Origin: a virus
Direction: 5' to 3' (one strand)
Length of the DNA: 64,000 nucleotides
IMG/VR virus record: IMGVR_UViG_3300009499_000295
Span: 62,001-126,000 of that record
Part shown: in pieces, positions 17,193 to 26,571 of the stretch
Position numbering within the stretch: position 1 is the first letter of the stretch
Layout of the letters: every line of letters starts with the position of its first letter
Program-made: the position numbers and the translations under genes
Notes under the pieces: model-generated
Seen by the model: only the letters and a program-made list of their open reading frames with translations
Database searches by the model: none
What the model was told of the DNA's origin: nothing

Positions 17193-18875
17193 TTACTCTT
17201 TCTTATACTTCTTGTAATACTTCCCATCCTTGTAGCGGTAGGGATAGTAGTTACCATTCAACTTGAAGTAGTAGTAGACTCCGGACTTCTCTTCAGGGGT
17301 TTTATATCCTCTCTTCAAAGGTCCAAACTTCTCCTGATGAACCTCTTGCCAATGCTTAGCTAGTTCTTTCTCAGACTTAAACTTCTTCTTGCAAGCTGGA
17401 CAAACAACTTCTCCATTAGGTTTTTCCTCAGGTTCCTCATCGGTTTTCTTTTTAATAGGAACACACTTTTCTGTCTTAATGTCCCAGTTCTCCTTACCTG
17501 CGATACAACCATGTTTATCCTTCTCTGGTTCACCATAAGCATTCTCTGTTGGTTTCTTCAGGGCATTTGCAGCCTCAATCTTAGTAGCAAAGTTTCCTAT
17601 TAGCTTCCACTGACCAATACCTGTCTTACCAGTATCAACCATAGCCATGAAACGACCGTTCTTCATCTTAATAATCTTGGTGTTTCCCTTAGAGAGGTTA
17701 ACTACCTGGCCAAGGACAGCAAGGATTGTCATGGTTTCATTGAATCCACCATACTTCTCTTTATGCTCACCTTCCCAATGTGAAAGAAACTTATCCTCAT
17801 CTTCGAATTGGGTATCACAGACTGGGCATGTAGCCTTCTGGCATTGCTCAGGGTTAGGAGCACCAGTTTGATTAGGCATAAGTTTACCAGCTATAGATTC
17901 CTGATCGCCTTTCTCACGAGGGTGGGTGAACTCCTTAAGTATGGCCTCGAGGTCTGCCTTAAACTCTGCTAGATCTCCTTTGGATAATCGCTGAGGTTGA
18001 TCGCCATAGTAGGCATGTCTTATCTTATAGGTTTCCTTAAGTATATCAAGCTCCTCCCTGGAGTTAAGCTCAACAACACACAGAAGAACCTTCTCATTTG
18101 CGTTCTTCTCGTTCTCCTTCCTCTTGTAAGGATACTTATTTTTACCTAAGTTTCCATAGAAATAAGAAACTACCTTTCTGTCAGTCTTTAGACTGGTTAA
18201 GGTTTCCTCATCAGGAAGCTCTAGAACAGCAAACAGTTTAGGAGCTACTAACTTAAGTTCCTCTTCCTCTATCTCAGAAAGGGACTCTATTTCTTCTTCA
18301 AGCTCGTGCATATTTTCCACTTCTAATATATTTGTCTCTTTAATCTCTTTTAAGTCTTTCCCCTTAGACAACATTGATAGTTGTTCCTTATGGAATATGA
18401 AACATCGGTCACATGCTGGGACACGAACTAGTGATAACTCAGAGAAGTTATAGTCTGAACCGATTCGTATTTGTTCATTAATGGCCTTCTTCTCCATCCA
18501 GGTAGAACAGGAAACAGCAGGCAGAACCTCCTTCTTGACTAGTCTCTTAGCCAAAGGATCAGTTACCTCTGCCTGGAAAACAATTCCCTTTAGGGACTCC
18601 TCGTAGTATGAGGAGGTTACTGCACCTACATGACGACCCTCGAACTCTTTAGTCTTACCGTGTTCAACTAGGAGAGGTTTACCAATTAAGGACTTAGCTA
18701 CTCTCTTAATCTCTTGTGCAGAATAGATGACATTCTTCCATACACCCTCGGTAAGAGCAACACCAGTAATAAGTACTGCATTGTCCTTTTCACCTAAGAT
18801 TTCATACGGAATATAGAGTATCTCTAGTTCCTTTGTAGAAGCAATATCCTCTATTTCTATACCTGTATTATCCAA
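17193..18875 (-). CDS. Prohead protease-like protein with two C2H2 zinc fingers
   Basis: 560 residues, TTG start. The first about 165 residues resemble prohead protease/DUF2213-type scaffolding proteins: [31 protein letters not shown] (catalytic-type His), and [14 protein letters not shown], a motif close to the ELSxVxxPA hallmark. Two fingers follow, [22 protein letters not shown] (near residue 350) and [22 protein letters not shown] (near 495). The C terminus is [13 protein letters not shown], aromatic and basic. Position before the capsid gene supports a maturation-protease role; the finger additions are unusual. Confidence 0.7.
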   Translation of the reverse strand: MDNTGIEIEDIASTKELEILYIPYEILGEKDNAVLITGVALTEGVWKNVIYSAQEIKRVAKSLIGKPLLVEHGKTKEFEGRHVGAVTSSYYEESLKGIVFQAEVTDPLAKRLVKKEVLPAVSCSTWMEKKAINEQIRIGSDYNFSELSLVRVPACDRCFIFHKEQLSMLSKGKDLKEIKETNILEVENMHELEEEIESLSEIEEEELKLVAPKLFAVLELPDEETLTSLKTDRKVVSYFYGNLGKNKYPYKRKENEKNANEKVLLCVVELNSREELDILKETYKIRHAYYGDQPQRLSKGDLAEFKADLEAILKEFTHPREKGDQESIAGKLMPNQTGAPNPEQCQKATCPVCDTQFEDEDKFLSHWEGEHKEKYGGFNETMTILAVLGQVVNLSKGNTKIIKMKNGRFMAMVDTGKTGIGQWKLIGNFATKIEAANALKKPTENAYGEPEKDKHGCIAGKENWDIKTEKCVPIKKKTDEEPEEKPNGEVVCPACKKKFKSEKELAKHWQEVHQEKFGPLKRGYKTPEEKSGVYYYFKLNGNYYPYRYKDGKYYKKYKKE

Positions 18876-18930
18876 TTAGTTACTCACTATCCATGTCTTC
18901 TGTGATATACTGATACTATCTTTCTCAGAT

Positions 18931-18941
18931 TAATATTTAAG
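18931..18941 (-). promoter_or_regulatory. TATA box upstream of the prohead protease gene
   Basis: Minus-strand CTTAAATATTA, 56-66 bp before the TTG start, in the gap behind the phosphoesterase gene. Confidence 0.5.
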
Positions 18942-18952
18942 GCTTACCTTAC

Positions 18953-20779
18953 CTACTCAGTTTGAGGTGTCTTAGACCTCATGAATATCTCTGTTCCATT
19001 ACTCTTTTTCCAGACAAAGTATCCCTTTAACTTACCATGAAGTTTCAAAGAGATAAATGTAGGACTCTTCTCAAGGATCTCAGCTTTACCTGCATCTATG
19101 GGATCAACAATCGTAGAGAGTGGTCCAACCTTAACAACCTTCTTCTTGTCAATCTCCATCCATGATGCCATCTTTTCAGGTGTTTGGTCCTTTCTCTTAA
19201 CCTTGGTACTCTTAACTAGTAGTGGATCCTTATAGAGACTGAACTCTATACCATCACTAAGTCTAATGTCCCAGTGATAGACAAAGTCATTAAGATAGTG
19301 TTTAGGTGTTGGTCTCGTAGGAATCCAGTGTTTCTGTAGGACAAAGGATAGACCAGAGGATCTACTAAGTTTCTCAAAGGTATATGTCTTAGCCTTCTTC
19401 TCCTCTTGAACCAGTCTCCACTTACCCTTAAGTTTCTTTCCATTGAACTTGAGATCAATTATCTCAATACCTTTCTCTACCTTTGACTCTATCGATACTG
19501 TTCCCCTATCCACAATCTTCATTGTAGCAGGGAGTTTCTTGTTAGGATTATACTTGGTACGAGGGGATATCTTACCCTCAAAGTCTAACCACTTCCTATC
19601 AACCCTTCCCTCCTCCTCAGCACTTGTAGGTCTGTAGTAGAGAGGGTCTCTTGGGAAGAAGAAAGAACGTACACCACCTACTCCCTTATCATCTATTCTC
19701 AGGTACCATTCTCGTTTAGGTACTCCTCTAACTACAAACTGACCCATCCATGAGTTAAACTGGAGTGTAAACTTAGGAGTAGATAACTTCTCTCCTGCCT
19801 TCCTAGCCACAAAGGCACAGTATGCATTAGGATTCTTCTTGTCCTGGTTCTTTCTTACACAGTCAGCAAAGTTCTTATACTCGGCGAAGGGTAGTGACTC
19901 AAAGGCTCTAACTAGGTATGCAGGGGCCCATGTGTCACAACCTGGTATATCAGGATTAGCTAGACACTCTGAGTTCTTACAGGCTGTAAATCCTGCACAG
20001 GTTCTACAGGTCTTTACTTCCTTCTCAGGACCTGTCTTCCAATCCTCCCACTTCTTCATCTGATCTGGGAAGTTCTTAAGTGCCCATGCCTTGGGGAATG
20101 GATATGGATTACTCTTGGGAGGCTTATAATCTCTTTTCCTTGCTCGGGTAGAAATAGTGTAAGGTTCTTGTGTACCAGGAATGAGAACTCTCCACATGGT
20201 CTCACGTTTCTTTAGGGGTTTCTTAGTCTCAGGATCTAAGACAGGAACACCTACTCTCCTGACTACTATTCTAAACCATTGTTCCTTAGGGAAGAAAGTC
20301 CCTGTACTTGATTTAACAAAATACTCATGGAAGTAAGGCTTCTGAACACCAAAGATACAGACGCCCCTTTCAAAGGCATAGAGGACCCCAATATTCTCCC
20401 TTGTAGCTCCGGGATCTCCTGGTTTAGTAACTCCATGTACCTTCATCCACTGAATGGGTTGCCTAGCCTTAGTCTCTGCTCTTCTTCCCTTATTAGTACT
20501 TGTATGTCTAAATATGAATGGAACTGACGTTAGGGCCTTCTTAGCCTCTGCTACTGAATCTACCTCTGGAGTTCCCTTAGGATTATCTAGGACTGTCCAT
20601 CCCACTAGGAAACCATTAGCCTTCATTCTCCAGTCTACGTGTACTGATCTTCCTCTCCAATGGTGTTGCATGACAAAGGGGTGTTCACCTGTAGGCATCT
20701 CTTGATAAGGAGCTAGAGCTAACTCTACAATATCCTTAGGAAAACTTAGGTAATTTATCATATCTCTTGTTATTTTCAT
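18953..20779 (-). CDS. Duplicated LigD-type 3'-phosphoesterase protein
   Basis: 608 residues with two copies of the phosphoesterase (PE) signature. The first, FVMQHHW followed by HVDWRM (His40, His47, Asp49, Arg51), and the second, FVLQKHW followed by HWDIRL (His484, His502, Asp504, Arg506), match the FVxQxHxxxxxHxDxRL pattern of LigD PE domains that trim 3'-phosphates and 3'-ribonucleotides. Between them lie a Cys cluster (CRTCAGFTACKNSEC) and a FADCVRKNQDKKNPNAYCAF segment often seen in phage head-associated proteins. ATGA overlap with the ligase suggests co-translation and joint DNA-end processing. Confidence 0.7.
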   Translation of the reverse strand: MKITRDMINYLSFPKDIVELALAPYQEMPTGEHPFVMQHHWRGRSVHVDWRMKANGFLVGWTVLDNPKGTPEVDSVAEAKKALTSVPFIFRHTSTNKGRRAETKARQPIQWMKVHGVTKPGDPGATRENIGVLYAFERGVCIFGVQKPYFHEYFVKSSTGTFFPKEQWFRIVVRRVGVPVLDPETKKPLKKRETMWRVLIPGTQEPYTISTRARKRDYKPPKSNPYPFPKAWALKNFPDQMKKWEDWKTGPEKEVKTCRTCAGFTACKNSECLANPDIPGCDTWAPAYLVRAFESLPFAEYKNFADCVRKNQDKKNPNAYCAFVARKAGEKLSTPKFTLQFNSWMGQFVVRGVPKREWYLRIDDKGVGGVRSFFFPRDPLYYRPTSAEEEGRVDRKWLDFEGKISPRTKYNPNKKLPATMKIVDRGTVSIESKVEKGIEIIDLKFNGKKLKGKWRLVQEEKKAKTYTFEKLSRSSGLSFVLQKHWIPTRPTPKHYLNDFVYHWDIRLSDGIEFSLYKDPLLVKSTKVKRKDQTPEKMASWMEIDKKKVVKVGPLSTIVDPIDAGKAEILEKSPTFISLKLHGKLKGYFVWKKSNGTEIFMRSKTPQTE

Positions 20780-23238
20780 TGGTCCTCCCCCATTTCCTTA
20801 ATATCCTCTTCCTTTGGTTCATCCCTAGGTCTTAGTTCATAGTAGTAGTCCTTCACAAAGTGACACTTAAACCTATTAGCAAGTTTACACTTGATAGGAT
20901 ACTTTAAGACCTGTTCCATAGCTGACGTCTTCTCCTTAGGAACATAGAACCTCTCCCTTAGTGAACAGACCTTAGTGTCATTCCAGTAAGCACACTCTGG
21001 AAGCTTAATCACCTTAGCTAGGTTCTCAGAAAGTGGTGCAGTTCCAGCCTTGACTATCTTTCTAACTGTATCTAGGGTGTCAGGTTCCTTCTTAGTGGCA
21101 TGCTTAGCTTCGAATAGTGGAAACATCCAACTCCACCATATCTTTCCTGTCTTAGGGTGTTTGTTCTCTACTATCTGTACAGGTCTTACAGTGATAATGT
21201 CTCCTCTGGCTGCTCTTTCCTTAGTACCATAGACTCTACCAATCTTAGCATAACACTTTCCCTTGTGATCTATTACCTGGTTCTTTCTGATCTTATCTCT
21301 CATTCCGCAGGGTACCTTGAATACTGGGTAGTAGATCCATTGGTTAAGCTTCTTACCTGCCTTGGTCTGTTTCTGTATCTCATCCCAGACCATTACATCG
21401 ATCTCTTTAAGGTTCTTTAACTTAGCCCATTCAGAAGTTCTTCCAGTAGTCTTATAGACTGAGTCCTTAACCTTTACAACTACTCCCTCAGAACCAGGAA
21501 CCTTTCTCTCCTTCTGTACTGCCCTAAAGAATGCACGTACTGAATTTGCAGGTATACTGTCTATCCTTCTCCAGTGTTTCATACCACTAGGGATGCACTT
21601 GTTAATGGTATTCCATCTTTCAACATAGCCCTTGTCATGGATATCCTCACCATTATAATAGAGACAGTCATGAATATGGAAGACTATTCCCTCATCATCC
21701 AGAACCTTCTTTGTTGCTGTTACCCAAGCAATCATCTTCTCCCTCTTAAGTTGATCACAGACCTGTTCCATATCACTTACGGTTTTACCACGACAGTTGT
21801 ACTCAACCATCTCTGCATCTAGGACACAGTCCTTGGCCTTCATCTTAGATAATAGTTCCTTTACAGACTTCTTGAATACATGAGCTCTATCTCTCTGCTT
21901 ATCCTCCGTTATAATCTTAACTGTGTCACCTTCAATATGAACTTGGAATCTCATACCATCGTACTTCTTCTGTACAACTAGGCCCCTGTCAATATACCTG
22001 GAAGCCCACTTGTCCCAGAACTCCTGTACATCAAAGAATTCATGTTTGTGGAAACCTGACTTAGGTTTTAATTGTCTAAATGGTCTCATTATTTTTATCC
22101 ATCCTTTTAAATGCTCATAGGGGGAAGTCCTCTTCATCTCTTCAATAGATACTTTCTTAAAAGCTAATCTGTAGAGAGGGACAGAATAACCGATCTGAGG
22201 ACCTTCTTTATCCCAGACAAAATGCAGTCTTCTACCGAGGTCTTTGTTACTTTCAGAAATATCATCCACAAAGGATGAAACTATTCCCTTATCAGAGTGA
22301 CCTTGTTTGAACAAAATGTCTACATCGTGCCCTTTAGGGCTATTGCCTTGGTTGACTATCCTGCCACATAAGTGGACGTGTATTGGGTTATCGTCTAGAA
22401 CAATTAAGTCCGGGAAGGAAGAGAGTGCATTTCCCAGGTCAAGTTTTGCACCTAGGTCATCTTTAAGAATGATTGGTATTGTCTCGGTAGCTCCCTCTGG
22501 TTTAGGATACTCGACTACTTCGAGACGAGTCTCCTTATCTAATTTATCTCCTATAAGTCTGAATTTAACATTTCTCTTCTTCAGTTCTTTCCATACAAAG
22601 ACATGAGCGTTGTGAAGAGGTTCTGTAATTCTCCTAAGTTTATTGTGGTAGATCCAGTGTAGTCTCTTATAGGCTACTTTGAGTTGTTTATCACTTAGAC
22701 CTTCTACGTATAGGTTATCTACCTGTTCTAAGTCCTGTACTCTGATCTTAGAGGGTGTGATACTTAGGTTGGACATTGACAGTGGAGTTCTGTGTTTCCA
22801 TCCAAGCTTACTAAAAACATCGATAATCTTCTTGTGAAGTTCCTTAATGATCTTCTTCTGTTCAACTAAGGAATAGTCTTTGAATTGGGAAGACTTCATT
22901 GCATTACCTTTTCTTAGTCTATTCCACCAGGTATGAACTATCCGGTGATCATCTGCTAAGATTCTCTTCCCCTCAGCAGTCTTAACAAGTTTAACAGCGT
23001 TATATTTCTTCCAGTTACCAATTAGCTCCTCCTTACTTAGGCTACTTATTGGTAGGATCTTCTTCCAACCCTTCCATTCCTTGGGATGTTTAGATTCAAG
23101 GTGAGCTATAAGGATCTTAATAGAGTCAAAGATCTTACTACAGAAAGGGCACTGCTTTTCCATTATCTTTCCCACTATTACTTTAGTCTGCGCTGGAAGA
23201 TTTTCTGTGGTAAACTGTAACTTTTCCATTCTTACCAT
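20776..23238 (-). CDS. ATP-dependent DNA ligase fused to zinc finger and nucleotidyltransferase-like domain
   Basis: 820 residues. Order: a C2H2 finger (Cys30, Cys33, His46, His51); a helical region; a pol-beta-like nucleotidyltransferase signature (LCGRIVN then KGHDVDILF, acidic residues about 304 and 306); then a ligase domain with motif I QKKYDGMRF (nucleotidyl lysine about 423-424), motif III-like VLDAEMVEY, motif IV-like SEGVVVKVKD and motif V-like WAKLKN. The C-terminal part has Cys-rich segments. The start may be ATG 23229, closer to AGGGATGG. With the downstream phosphoesterase gene it resembles a split, viral version of archaeal NHEJ ligation machinery. Confidence 0.75.
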   Translation of the reverse strand: MVRMEKLQFTTENLPAQTKVIVGKIMEKQCPFCSKIFDSIKILIAHLESKHPKEWKGWKKILPISSLSKEELIGNWKKYNAVKLVKTAEGKRILADDHRIVHTWWNRLRKGNAMKSSQFKDYSLVEQKKIIKELHKKIIDVFSKLGWKHRTPLSMSNLSITPSKIRVQDLEQVDNLYVEGLSDKQLKVAYKRLHWIYHNKLRRITEPLHNAHVFVWKELKKRNVKFRLIGDKLDKETRLEVVEYPKPEGATETIPIILKDDLGAKLDLGNALSSFPDLIVLDDNPIHVHLCGRIVNQGNSPKGHDVDILFKQGHSDKGIVSSFVDDISESNKDLGRRLHFVWDKEGPQIGYSVPLYRLAFKKVSIEEMKRTSPYEHLKGWIKIMRPFRQLKPKSGFHKHEFFDVQEFWDKWASRYIDRGLVVQKKYDGMRFQVHIEGDTVKIITEDKQRDRAHVFKKSVKELLSKMKAKDCVLDAEMVEYNCRGKTVSDMEQVCDQLKREKMIAWVTATKKVLDDEGIVFHIHDCLYYNGEDIHDKGYVERWNTINKCIPSGMKHWRRIDSIPANSVRAFFRAVQKERKVPGSEGVVVKVKDSVYKTTGRTSEWAKLKNLKEIDVMVWDEIQKQTKAGKKLNQWIYYPVFKVPCGMRDKIRKNQVIDHKGKCYAKIGRVYGTKERAARGDIITVRPVQIVENKHPKTGKIWWSWMFPLFEAKHATKKEPDTLDTVRKIVKAGTAPLSENLAKVIKLPECAYWNDTKVCSLRERFYVPKEKTSAMEQVLKYPIKCKLANRFKCHFVKDYYYELRPRDEPKEEDIKEMGEDQ

Positions 23239-23244
23239 CCCTAC

Positions 23245-23565
23245 TTAGGATACATATGTACTTGACTTCTTAGTTTGAGGTTTCTTTGCTAGGACAGCCT
23301 TGGACATCTTAATATCTAGGTCTGTGAATGAGATAGCTAGACTCCTAAATGTATCAAATACCTCTTTAAGTTCGACCTCTGATAATTGATCTAGAACAGC
23401 AGGATTCTTAAGCCAAACTGCCCAACCAGATAGTGATCTGAGAATAGCCAGATGAAGTATCAGAATTGAGGAACAGGTTTTTAGTCGATCATCTGTCCTA
23501 AGTTTCATAAGTCTCTTCTTTGAGGCTTCTAAATCCTTTATCCATTTCTTTAATTGACTCGACAT
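23245..23565 (-). CDS. Helical protein of unknown function
   Basis: 106 residues, largely alpha-helical (LKKWIKDLEASKKRLMKL, then EVELKEVFDTFRSLAISF). No family recognised. It lies between a baseplate-like gene and the ligase in the virion operon. Confidence 0.6.
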   Translation of the reverse strand: MSSQLKKWIKDLEASKKRLMKLRTDDRLKTCSSILILHLAILRSLSGWAVWLKNPAVLDQLSEVELKEVFDTFRSLAISFTDLDIKMSKAVLAKKPQTKKSSTYVS

Positions 23566-23569
23566 TCTA

Positions 23570-23890
23570 TCACCTTGGTAAGTCCTTTAGGATCTTAACG
23601 TAGATATTAGGGGCAGTAAGTATCTTACCAGACTGCCATCGTATCTCAAGTTCAGCATGATATTCTCCATTAACGTTCTGGAGTTCACTAGCAATTAGAA
23701 CCTGACAGATACCAGAGGCTCCTGTGACTACATAACCTGGTTTATCGAGGCCAAGGGTAGATAGACCATACTTCTGCATCTTAAATCCGATACTACAACC
23801 AGTAATATCCACTATATCCCCATCTGCATCCCTTACTTCAAACTCAAGAATGTAGTTTACATCCCCTCGAACTAATGTTAGAGTTGGCAA
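23570..23890 (-). CDS. BppU-N-like baseplate/receptor-binding accessory protein
   Basis: 106 residues, TTG start. The pattern LTLVRGDVNYILEFEVRDADG with GEYHAELEIRW near residue 75 matches the small beta-sandwich N-terminal domain of BppU/upper baseplate proteins. Located next to fibre genes. Probably a structural adaptor. Confidence 0.55.
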   Translation of the reverse strand: MPTLTLVRGDVNYILEFEVRDADGDIVDITGCSIGFKMQKYGLSTLGLDKPGYVVTGASGICQVLIASELQNVNGEYHAELEIRWQSGKILTAPNIYVKILKDLPR

Positions 23891-23942
23891 TACAATTTCC
23901 TCTCTATCTTACAGAGGGACTTGAAAATATAAAAGGGTTTGC

Positions 23943-24122
23943 CTAACACTTCTCAATCCTTTCCTTTAGGTATGCTATCGTTTTCCGTCTAGGAAGACGA
24001 ACTGTTCTACTTAATGTACCAATGAAGACTGTAATCAAATGAAGGATTGGGAACTTTACTGTTTTTGTTATTTCCCCTTCTAAGACTAAGTTTTCTAGGA
24101 GGGTCTTCTCATAAAGGGTCAA
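23943..24122 (-). CDS. Small ESL-motif protein behind the fibre gene
   Basis: 59 residues, TTG start directly following AGGAGGT. It begins LYEKTLLENLVLEGEITK, an ESL-type repeat unit, followed by a hydrophobic segment (FPILHLITVFIGTL) and a basic end (RLPRRKTIAYLKER). The same order (ESL unit, hydrophobic stretch, basic tail) ends the two large upstream fibre proteins, so it may be a detached or alternative C-terminal module. Confidence 0.6.
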   Translation of the reverse strand: MTLYEKTLLENLVLEGEITKTVKFPILHLITVFIGTLSRTVRLPRRKTIAYLKERIEKC

Positions 24123-24123
24123 A

Positions 24124-26571
24124 TTAAGTACCTCCTCTTCTCCTTACTCGTATCTTATACCTAACCTTCTTGACTAGATTGACTACAACCTTGTACCCAA
24201 CGTCTAGGAGAGATTCACAATGTCGATAGGTTAGACTAGGACTAAACTGTAGGGTTTCATATAAGGAGAGTAGTATGAGTGGAATAATATACTCTCCTAT
24301 GAGGGCAAGATCAGAAGTTAAGGTCACTTCTCTGGTTCTATCTGAGGGACCATCAGACCATTTAGACCAGTCATAGGTTGCATCTACTGTGGCTGGCATA
24401 ACAACATCAATTGTTTCTCCAGTAAGAATGTCTGACTGAGTCCAGGGAGTAGAACGGGAGACTCCATCCCATGTGAAAGTTATCTTATCGATTTCTAGGA
24501 CTTTACATCTGATTGTTCTTGGGCTATTTCCACCCATAACCATGACCATGACCTTATTGTCTATTACTCGTCTTGACACAGATAGGCAGCCATCTGAACC
24601 CTCTGTGGGGTCATATCCAATGCCTATATCTGACATGTTAAGGAAGTCTGTCCATTCACTGTCCCAGACCCAATTGATACGCTTGAGCATGTAGATATGG
24701 TCATCATCTTCGGCACAGAAGACGTATAAGTTACCAGTGTCGTAGTCTATTGACATTGATGGGGTTGAGAAATCATGTGCAGCCTTTAATACGGTTTCAT
24801 CCATCCATGTTCCAGAATTTCTGTCTCTCCTAACGTAGACTATGTTATTATCTTCATCAGAGAAAACAATGTGTATGTCATCTCTCGCATCTACAACGGC
24901 TGATACTGCCCATGATTCCAATGCATCACCATTATATGTGGTTAAATAGTTTCGAGCACTAAGGGTTTCAACAGCACCCCAACTATCTCCTGATTGAGTA
25001 TAGAATCGTCCTTTGGGTGTAGCTCCACCTCTAAGTATGAAGAGATACATATTTCTGTTTGCCAGTGCAATGAAGTATGGTACTCTATAATTATTGGAAG
25101 TTATGACTTTTGGATAGCCAGCTAGGTCTAGCCACGTCCCATCATTGTTTTGGGAACCATTAACATAGATTTCCATATCAAGATATCCACCACCACTAGT
25201 TGCAAAGCACCAAGCAACCCATGGGTAGCCACTTGAATCTACAGCTCCAGAGTGGTCTGCAACTGTTGAGGGGAAAGAGGCAGTATAACAAGTTTGTAGA
25301 ACAGCATCCCAAGTTATTGTTCCATCGGATTCAGGTGTTCCTTTACGATACTTTAATAGTGGAGTGTTCTTTGTGAACATATGAACTTTACTTCCATCAA
25401 ACCAGATATGGGCAGCTTCTCCATACCTGTATATAGTAGTTTGTATTTCGGTTTCATCTGACCAAGTTAATCCATCTGAACTTGTTCTATAATAGAATCT
25501 ATTAGTTGACTTCACATAGAAAGCCCAGAATAATCCGTTGTGAATGAATGATTTTCTGAGGTATCTGATTCCCATTTCTGTGCTTCCATATGTAAGTTCA
25601 CTTGGCGAATAAGTGTCAGGAACATCTGCACCAATTTCTAACTGGTATCTGGATGTGTCAGTTTCTTGCCAGCCTTCAGCAAAGTGGAGTTGTGATAATT
25701 CATAGGCACATCCACGGTAGTCACATGCTACATTAACTCTACAAAAGCCTATGCCTCGCTGTGTTCCATAAGAGAAACCACTTCCGCCAGAGGGTCCAAT
25801 ACCCTCATTGTAGGCTGCTGGATACAAACTGATGAAGGCAAAGTCAACATTGTTAGTATCGAACTTTCCTGTCAAGCTTACATCTTGCCAGATTTTAGGT
25901 GCAGGTAGGGTTGTCTGAATCTTGTTTGTGAGGAAATGTATTGGTGCAACGAAGTAACCCATTAGATATATTGTCGAGTTTGACCTATACAGCTCAACTT
26001 TCCTGTCCCCATCAACTCCACAGGCAAGCCATTTCGTTGAGCGATGAACAGTTGCGTAGTATCCATTGGTGCTTCCGTTCTCTCGTGCACCATTACTTTG
26101 GACAGATGCTAAATTGTTTACAATGTAGAAATATGCCCCTGTTGCCCCTACTGGTATGTAGGCACTTAAGTCAGTTTCAACCCAGCCACTACTAACAGGA
26201 GTCACATCAACTCTCGTAGTAAGATAATGGATTGAGCCGTCAGCCCAACCTGAAAGTGCTACGGTGATATTAGCATTTGACCGTCTTATATCAAATTGTT
26301 TACTAGAATCAAGCTTTACAATAATGAATTTTTGATGGGTTTGGTAGACCCTTGGAGCGTGACCTGTATCTGGTTCATCATTATACCCACTTCCTGTTGG
26401 ACGGACATTAAAGTAGTACTGAGCACTTGCTGTATTCTTTATGTATAGAAGAGCATACTCTGCCTGTGGGGGAACATAGTCAGAAATATCTACAGTCTGC
26501 CATGTATCATCTACTGCTCCACAAAGAGAAGCAATATTAATGTAATGTTGGAATCCATGAATAGCACCCAT
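24124..26571 (-). CDS. Tail fibre / appendage protein with sialidase-like repeats
   Basis: About 815 residues from ATG 26571 (TAATG overlap with the upstream fibre gene; an ORF extension to 26598 lies inside it). The N-terminal half has three similar beta-modules of about 90 residues (HYINIASLCGAVDDTW, HYLTTRVDVTPVSSGW, HFLTNKIQTTLPAPKIW). The second half has propeller-like units (WVAWCFATSGGGYLDMEIYVNGS, IHIVFSDEDNNIVYVRRDRN, LYVFCAEDDDHIYMLKR) typical of BNR/sialidase-type folds. It ends with an ESL unit and a hydrophobic, basic tail. Likely a receptor-binding appendage. Confidence 0.65.
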   Translation of the reverse strand: MGAIHGFQHYINIASLCGAVDDTWQTVDISDYVPPQAEYALLYIKNTASAQYYFNVRPTGSGYNDEPDTGHAPRVYQTHQKFIIVKLDSSKQFDIRRSNANITVALSGWADGSIHYLTTRVDVTPVSSGWVETDLSAYIPVGATGAYFYIVNNLASVQSNGARENGSTNGYYATVHRSTKWLACGVDGDRKVELYRSNSTIYLMGYFVAPIHFLTNKIQTTLPAPKIWQDVSLTGKFDTNNVDFAFISLYPAAYNEGIGPSGGSGFSYGTQRGIGFCRVNVACDYRGCAYELSQLHFAEGWQETDTSRYQLEIGADVPDTYSPSELTYGSTEMGIRYLRKSFIHNGLFWAFYVKSTNRFYYRTSSDGLTWSDETEIQTTIYRYGEAAHIWFDGSKVHMFTKNTPLLKYRKGTPESDGTITWDAVLQTCYTASFPSTVADHSGAVDSSGYPWVAWCFATSGGGYLDMEIYVNGSQNNDGTWLDLAGYPKVITSNNYRVPYFIALANRNMYLFILRGGATPKGRFYTQSGDSWGAVETLSARNYLTTYNGDALESWAVSAVVDARDDIHIVFSDEDNNIVYVRRDRNSGTWMDETVLKAAHDFSTPSMSIDYDTGNLYVFCAEDDDHIYMLKRINWVWDSEWTDFLNMSDIGIGYDPTEGSDGCLSVSRRVIDNKVMVMVMGGNSPRTIRCKVLEIDKITFTWDGVSRSTPWTQSDILTGETIDVVMPATVDATYDWSKWSDGPSDRTREVTLTSDLALIGEYIIPLILLSLYETLQFSPSLTYRHCESLLDVGYKVVVNLVKKVRYKIRVRRRGGT

